From: Nissolia schottii
Taxonomy: Eukaryota > Streptophyta > Magnoliopsida > Fabales > Fabaceae
Length of the DNA: 64,000 nucleotides
NCBI GenBank assembly: GCA_003254905.1
Contig: QANU01047353.1
Location: forward strand, 1-64,000
Reading direction: 5' to 3'
A program made the position numbers and the translations under genes. The stretch's first letter is position 1. Each line of letters starts with the position of its first letter. Below the pieces are notes generated by a model. That model saw only the letters and a list, made by a program, of their open reading frames with translations, made no database searches and had not been told where the DNA came from. Below are positions 60,277 through 64,000 of the stretch, one piece after another.

Positions 60277-60572
60277 GGGTTAACTAAGTTTTTAATCCCG
60301 TAATATGAAAAAATTTGGTTTTAGTCCCTCATGACAAGTTTTAGTCCCTGTAAAATGTGAAAATTTGATTTTAGTCCTTGTGGACGGTTGGTGATGGACG
60401 GTGATGACGTTTCAGTTAACCCGTCATCTGGGACCATTTCTACATCACCGTCCACCATCAACCGTCCACAGGGACCAAAATCAAATTTTCACATTTTACA
60501 GAGACTAAAACTTGCCATGGGGACTAAAACCAAACTTTTTCATAGTATAGGGGCTAAAAACTTAATTAACCC
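60277..60572. mobile_element. Mutator-type MITE with long inverted ends and perfect 9-bp target-site duplication
   Basis: The element begins GGGTTAACTAAGTTTTTAA and ends TTAATTAACCC. The two halves (about 60277-60405 and 60430-60572) are near-perfect inverse complements, including the phrases ttttagtccctgtaaaatg and gtggacggttggtgatggac. TAAAAATAA stands directly before (60268-60276) and after (60573-60581). Nine-base target duplications and long terminal inverted repeats are the mark of Mutator-like elements. It has no transposase, so it depends on another element. Confidence 0.95.
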
Positions 60573-60584
60573 TAAAAATAATGA

Positions 60585-62130
60585 AAATAAATGGTATATA
60601 ACTATCGTTTCCATATAATTAAACGAATTTGTTTTATATTGTGAGACGGCTTGTAAGTGGTGATAGACTTAAATAATTTGCATGAAATTTCAAACATGAA
60701 CTTAATCACTAGGTCAAATTAAACTTTATATAGTTAAAGCTTATAAATAATCTTGAGTTTTAGGATTTTGATTTGCTTGAGGTTGATTCAAAGAATAAAA
60801 ATCGTCCTAAAAAATCTAAAGTTAAATTACCAAGACAAGTAAGCCAAAATGACCTATTGTTGGATTCTTTGTTCGATTGATTTCTTTTTTGTACATTAAT
60901 TTTCTTCTTAATTTATTCCCGAACATCTTGTGTTTAATGGTGGATATCCTAAAATAATATTGGCAAGTAGCCATGTTGTGCATTGAATTCAAAAGAAAGA
61001 AAGAAAAGGACAAAAGAGAAATTAAAATGTAAATAAAAAGTAGCAATATAATAAATATATATACATATATAATTCAAATTTCGAACAATAATCTAGCATC
61101 TAAGTTGGGATCTAAATGTTCCATGTATTGAGGAAAAAGCATTGTAAAATAGAGAGGAGACATGGCAAAAATAAGACATGTATCTGTCACATGTGAAGCT
61201 AGCTAGTGGGATTAATTATCAAGAATAAGTTTATTATTTTGATTACTTTTATTTCAGAAAGAATATTAATCATCTTTAGAAGATTTTAAGAATTTTGATG
61301 ACTATTAGGGCATCTAGCATTTCGGATTTCTTTTAGTTTATTCTATTTCTGGTTCTATGCTTCAAAGTGCAAAACATATATTATGAAAATTAGGGAGAAA
61401 AACAAAATGGGAGCCAGGTATTGTAGCATATAATAAAATCAAGATCTTCTGCCCTTTTAGTTATGCATATGGAAGACTTGTCGCTTTATATAGTACACAT
61501 ATATAGTTTATTACTCTAGCTACCAATAACTTTATAGTTTTTTTTAATTAATATATAAAATAATTTTCTTAAAGAGCATCTAATTCTAAATGCATGCATG
61601 AAACGTAGTTGTAAGATGTAACTTACTTATCCTTCGAAAATTTGATCGGCATGTGATTTTGTTTTTTAACGTAGATCGTGAGATTAGTTAGACATATTAT
61701 ATCTTTTAGAAGAGTTAAACGCAACTCCTTAAATTTATCCCTTGACATAGAACTAATAAAATGTCACTTGAGCAACTAGTTTTTAGTGTCATGTGATTCT
61801 TTCGGGCAAGCATAGTTGGATTTTGTTATAAATATATACACAAAGGTAGAAATATATTGTTAATTTGGTAAATTCTCATAATTTTATGCATACAATCCGC
61901 AAATGAGGATGTTGTTTTGGGCATTATGATATTTTGGGAGTTGATCTCCCATTTCAAAAGCAATAAGTTGAAATGTTAAATTTGTTAATTTGAGCCAATG
62001 TTCATTTGATGCATTAGAAAATGTTTTGTAGATTGTGGGATTGGCTTCATCTGATCAATCATGTTCTTTGTGAAGGATTTTTTAATATTTTTGTTGTTTA
62101 TGTCATGTATAAGTCATATCTCTTTAATTA
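60585..62130. other. Intergenic, no supported gene
   Basis: AT-rich sequence without supported coding or RNA genes. Confidence 0.4.
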
Positions 62131-62950
62131 ATGTTGAGAGATCTCACTTGACCCTATATGACAAGAAATTCACTTGAGAGGATCCATTTCCTCCAGCATG
62201 AGCGCATGACATCCTGGTTGCGCCCTAGCATGGTGACTTAATGGCCAAGTCAACTAAAATTAAGGGAACTCTTTATTTGATTATGGATAAATCTTATCTA
62301 GATTTAATAAGAAAGTAATTACACGTGATTCCTTCCTATAAATAGTCTTATTATGCTGCCAAGGCATCTAACCCTAGTTGGGTTCGAAAGAATGGCCACT
62401 TAAAGGAAAAACTTGCTATTGGTGAAACCTAGCTGTTCTATTAGGGTTTCACGTTGACGACAAGCTCTCGACCTTGTACCGTACCTTGTGATCCTCCCTG
62501 TGCTCGTTTTGGTATTTCTTGTGCCAACGACATCTTCTTGTGGTTGAAAGAATCGTTCTTGTGTTGCTCTGCGTAGTTCTGTCCTCCTGCGATCTCCCAA
62601 AGTGTTGTGTTTCAACCCACCCTGAACGGCCTAGCAACACTGCCCCTTCATAGCCGTGTTGGGATTCTGCAAGTAATGATTGTGATCCCTCTCCTTAGTG
62701 CCTGCAATCTCCATTAGATCGAAGTAGTCTCCACTTGTTGAGTGCTCTACCGCTACACCCCACTCTTGAGTCACCGAAGCTTCTCTTCTATCTCGAGTTG
62801 CCCCTTGTAGTGATGATAGGGGTGCTAGCCGCCATGGTGGGGTTCATCCCATTGTGGTCGGTGACCCCCTCCCCTTTTTTTAGTTTTTTTTTTCTTGCCT
62901 TTTGTAACACCCTNTTTAGCTTTTGCATAGGAATATTTGTAGGCTAGCCT
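62131..62950 (+). mobile_element. Possible solo LTR or LTR-like promoter block (fossil, uncertain)
   Basis: A segment with moderate GC in an AT-rich area begins TGTTGAGAGATCTCACTTG, holds a strong TATA motif (CCTATAAATAG, 62336-62346), and is followed by about 550 bases of leader-like sequence without a long frame. No second LTR or primer-binding site is seen, so this may be a solo LTR, or a promoter and 5' leader of an unrecognised gene. There is an N at 62914. Confidence 0.3.
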
Positions 62951-63290
62951 TAGCAGAATGTTATTTTACATTGTCATCCAAACATGTGTTATTATTATGT
63001 TAGTAAAAGTGTTTGGTTTTAACACTCTTCAAAAGTCTCCTTTCTCTTAAATTTAATTAGATTTTTCTTCTTTCTTGTTGTGATTGGAAACGATTGCAAG
63101 AACTAAACTCTAGCATCCTCTTTTGATTGGTGACAAGTTTAAGAGTTACTATATAAGAATATGAGATCGTATATGCAACACCTAGTTTCATAACAAAAAT
63201 CGAAACAATTAAGAAGCCAAGTGCAAAACAACACAATTAGTGGACCCATATTTGTTGGAATCCTGTATTCAAAACTGAAAGAAGATATAT

Positions 63291-63473
63291 TTTTTAGGTT
63301 GCCTGCCCGGTATTCAAGGCTCAGCCTTGACTAATTTGGGTCAACCCGGGTCGCGCACCTGACTATGGCAGGTGAGTCTCCCAGCGAGGATAACTGCGTA
63401 CACAAGGTCTCGAACTCGGGGCCTTGCTTAAGCAATACCAAGCCACTTACCACTTGGATCAACCCCCGTTGGT
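63291..63473 (-). mobile_element. tRNA-derived SINE (family 2), full-length copy with 17-bp target duplication
   Basis: On the minus strand it starts accaacgggggttgatccaa, carries A-box gtggtaagtggctt, B-box gagttcgagacctt, a GC-rich middle, and ends gggcaggcaacctaaaaaa. ACTGAAAGAAGATATAT stands exactly on both sides (63274-63290 and 63474-63490). The exact duplication implies a fairly recent insertion. Confidence 0.95.
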
Positions 63474-63490
63474 ACTGAAAGAAGATATAT

Positions 63491-64000
63491 CAAAAAGAAA
63501 TATTGAAAAAGTGATGTTAACATTCCATTTGAATAACACAACTTTTAATTTTTTTTAACTTTTTAAAAATAAAAAATTATATTTTTAATTTTTGTGTTAT
63601 TTGGCTAAATGGCTTATTATTTATCAAAAAATCAATTTTAGTACTTTTTCAAAAATTAAAATATCTAACTTGGCAAAAAGGACTTTATAAAACACTAAAA
63701 CAATTTTTTATTGTATTTTTAAATACAAAATAACTTATTTATAAGTTACTTCTCAAAAGTTCTTTTTATAATCAACTCCTTCTGACTTGTGTATCCGAAC
63801 GAACCCTAAATATCTTTTTATATATCTTAATTAAGAGATAATTATTGGTTCTTTGGAGTTTTAGTGCTTTCTCCACATTGCGTACTAAAGTTGAAAGGTG
63901 CAAATAACGCCAATCCAAAAGGTCACCATCAAATGTAATTTTTTTTTAAAAGATAAAAAAAATAATAGAATGGAAAAGAAAAACACCTTCATACCTATAT
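63491..64000. other. Intergenic, no supported gene
   Basis: AT-rich tail of the window, with poly-A and poly-T runs; nothing recognised. Confidence 0.4.

Noticed and set aside
60388-60618. 76-residue frame over the Mutator-type MITE
   Set aside because: It lies inside the inverted-repeat element and runs through its right arm; it is a by-product of the MITE sequence.
1-64000. CRISPR array, operons, bacterial-type terminators or riboswitches
   Set aside because: Spliced genes and plant repeats show a eukaryotic nuclear genome; no regularly spaced repeats with unique spacers were seen.

Overview
This is a window of nuclear DNA from a flowering plant, almost certainly a eudicot. The evidence is AT-rich intergenic DNA, GT-AG introns, Ty1/copia and Ty3/gypsy remnants, Helitron, CACTA, MULE-type and other MITEs, Au-like SINEs, and a set of plant-specific genes. 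The species cannot be fixed from the sequence alone.

Five host genes are supported. A single-exon, four-EF-hand calmodulin-like protein lies at 6369-6875 (+). A single-exon F-box protein lies at 14682-15893 (-). An 11-exon P4-type ATPase (phospholipid flippase, ALA9-12 clade) lies at 21688-27600 (-). A two-exon GPI-anchored hybrid proline-rich/arabinogalactan protein lies at 39337-41320 (+). A 14-exon SPX-EXS phosphate exporter of the PHO1;H1 type lies at 42285-49333 (-). I rebuilt the exons by hand. All splice sites are GT-AG and reading phase is kept throughout, except for one apparent missing base in PHO1;H1 exon 13.

Layout. 1-2.5 kb: 3' end of a copia element and a diverged repeat-bounded segment. 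2.5-8 kb: the calmodulin-like gene and a striking GC-rich palindromic block behind it. 8-9.3 kb: a small LTR element without coding capacity. 9.4-14.6 kb: a 2.5-kb segment present twice in tandem. 14.7-16.4 kb: the F-box gene, with its 5' end duplicated upstream. 16.7-20.7 kb: Helitron helicase remnant, gypsy LTR/leader fossil and a CACTA end. 21.5-28.9 kb: flippase gene with three SINEs in or beside it. 29-39 kb: gene-poor, with a CACTA-like area, SINE, microsatellites and a possible LINE remnant. 39-50 kb: AGP and PHO1;H1, facing each other about 1 kb apart. 50-64 kb: gene-poor, with MITEs, SINEs, an assembly seam and a possible LTR.

The genes do not form a pathway; they are ordinary scattered plant genes (Ca2+ signalling, ubiquitin targeting, membrane lipid asymmetry, cell wall, phosphate transport). 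I see no clear undescribed system. The points most worth a second look are the PHO1;H1 frameshift, the repeat-filled PHO1;H1 introns, the palindromic GC block, the 2.5-kb tandem duplication, the SINE family with a perfect 17-bp target-site duplication, and the AGP architecture with its overlapping upstream ORF.
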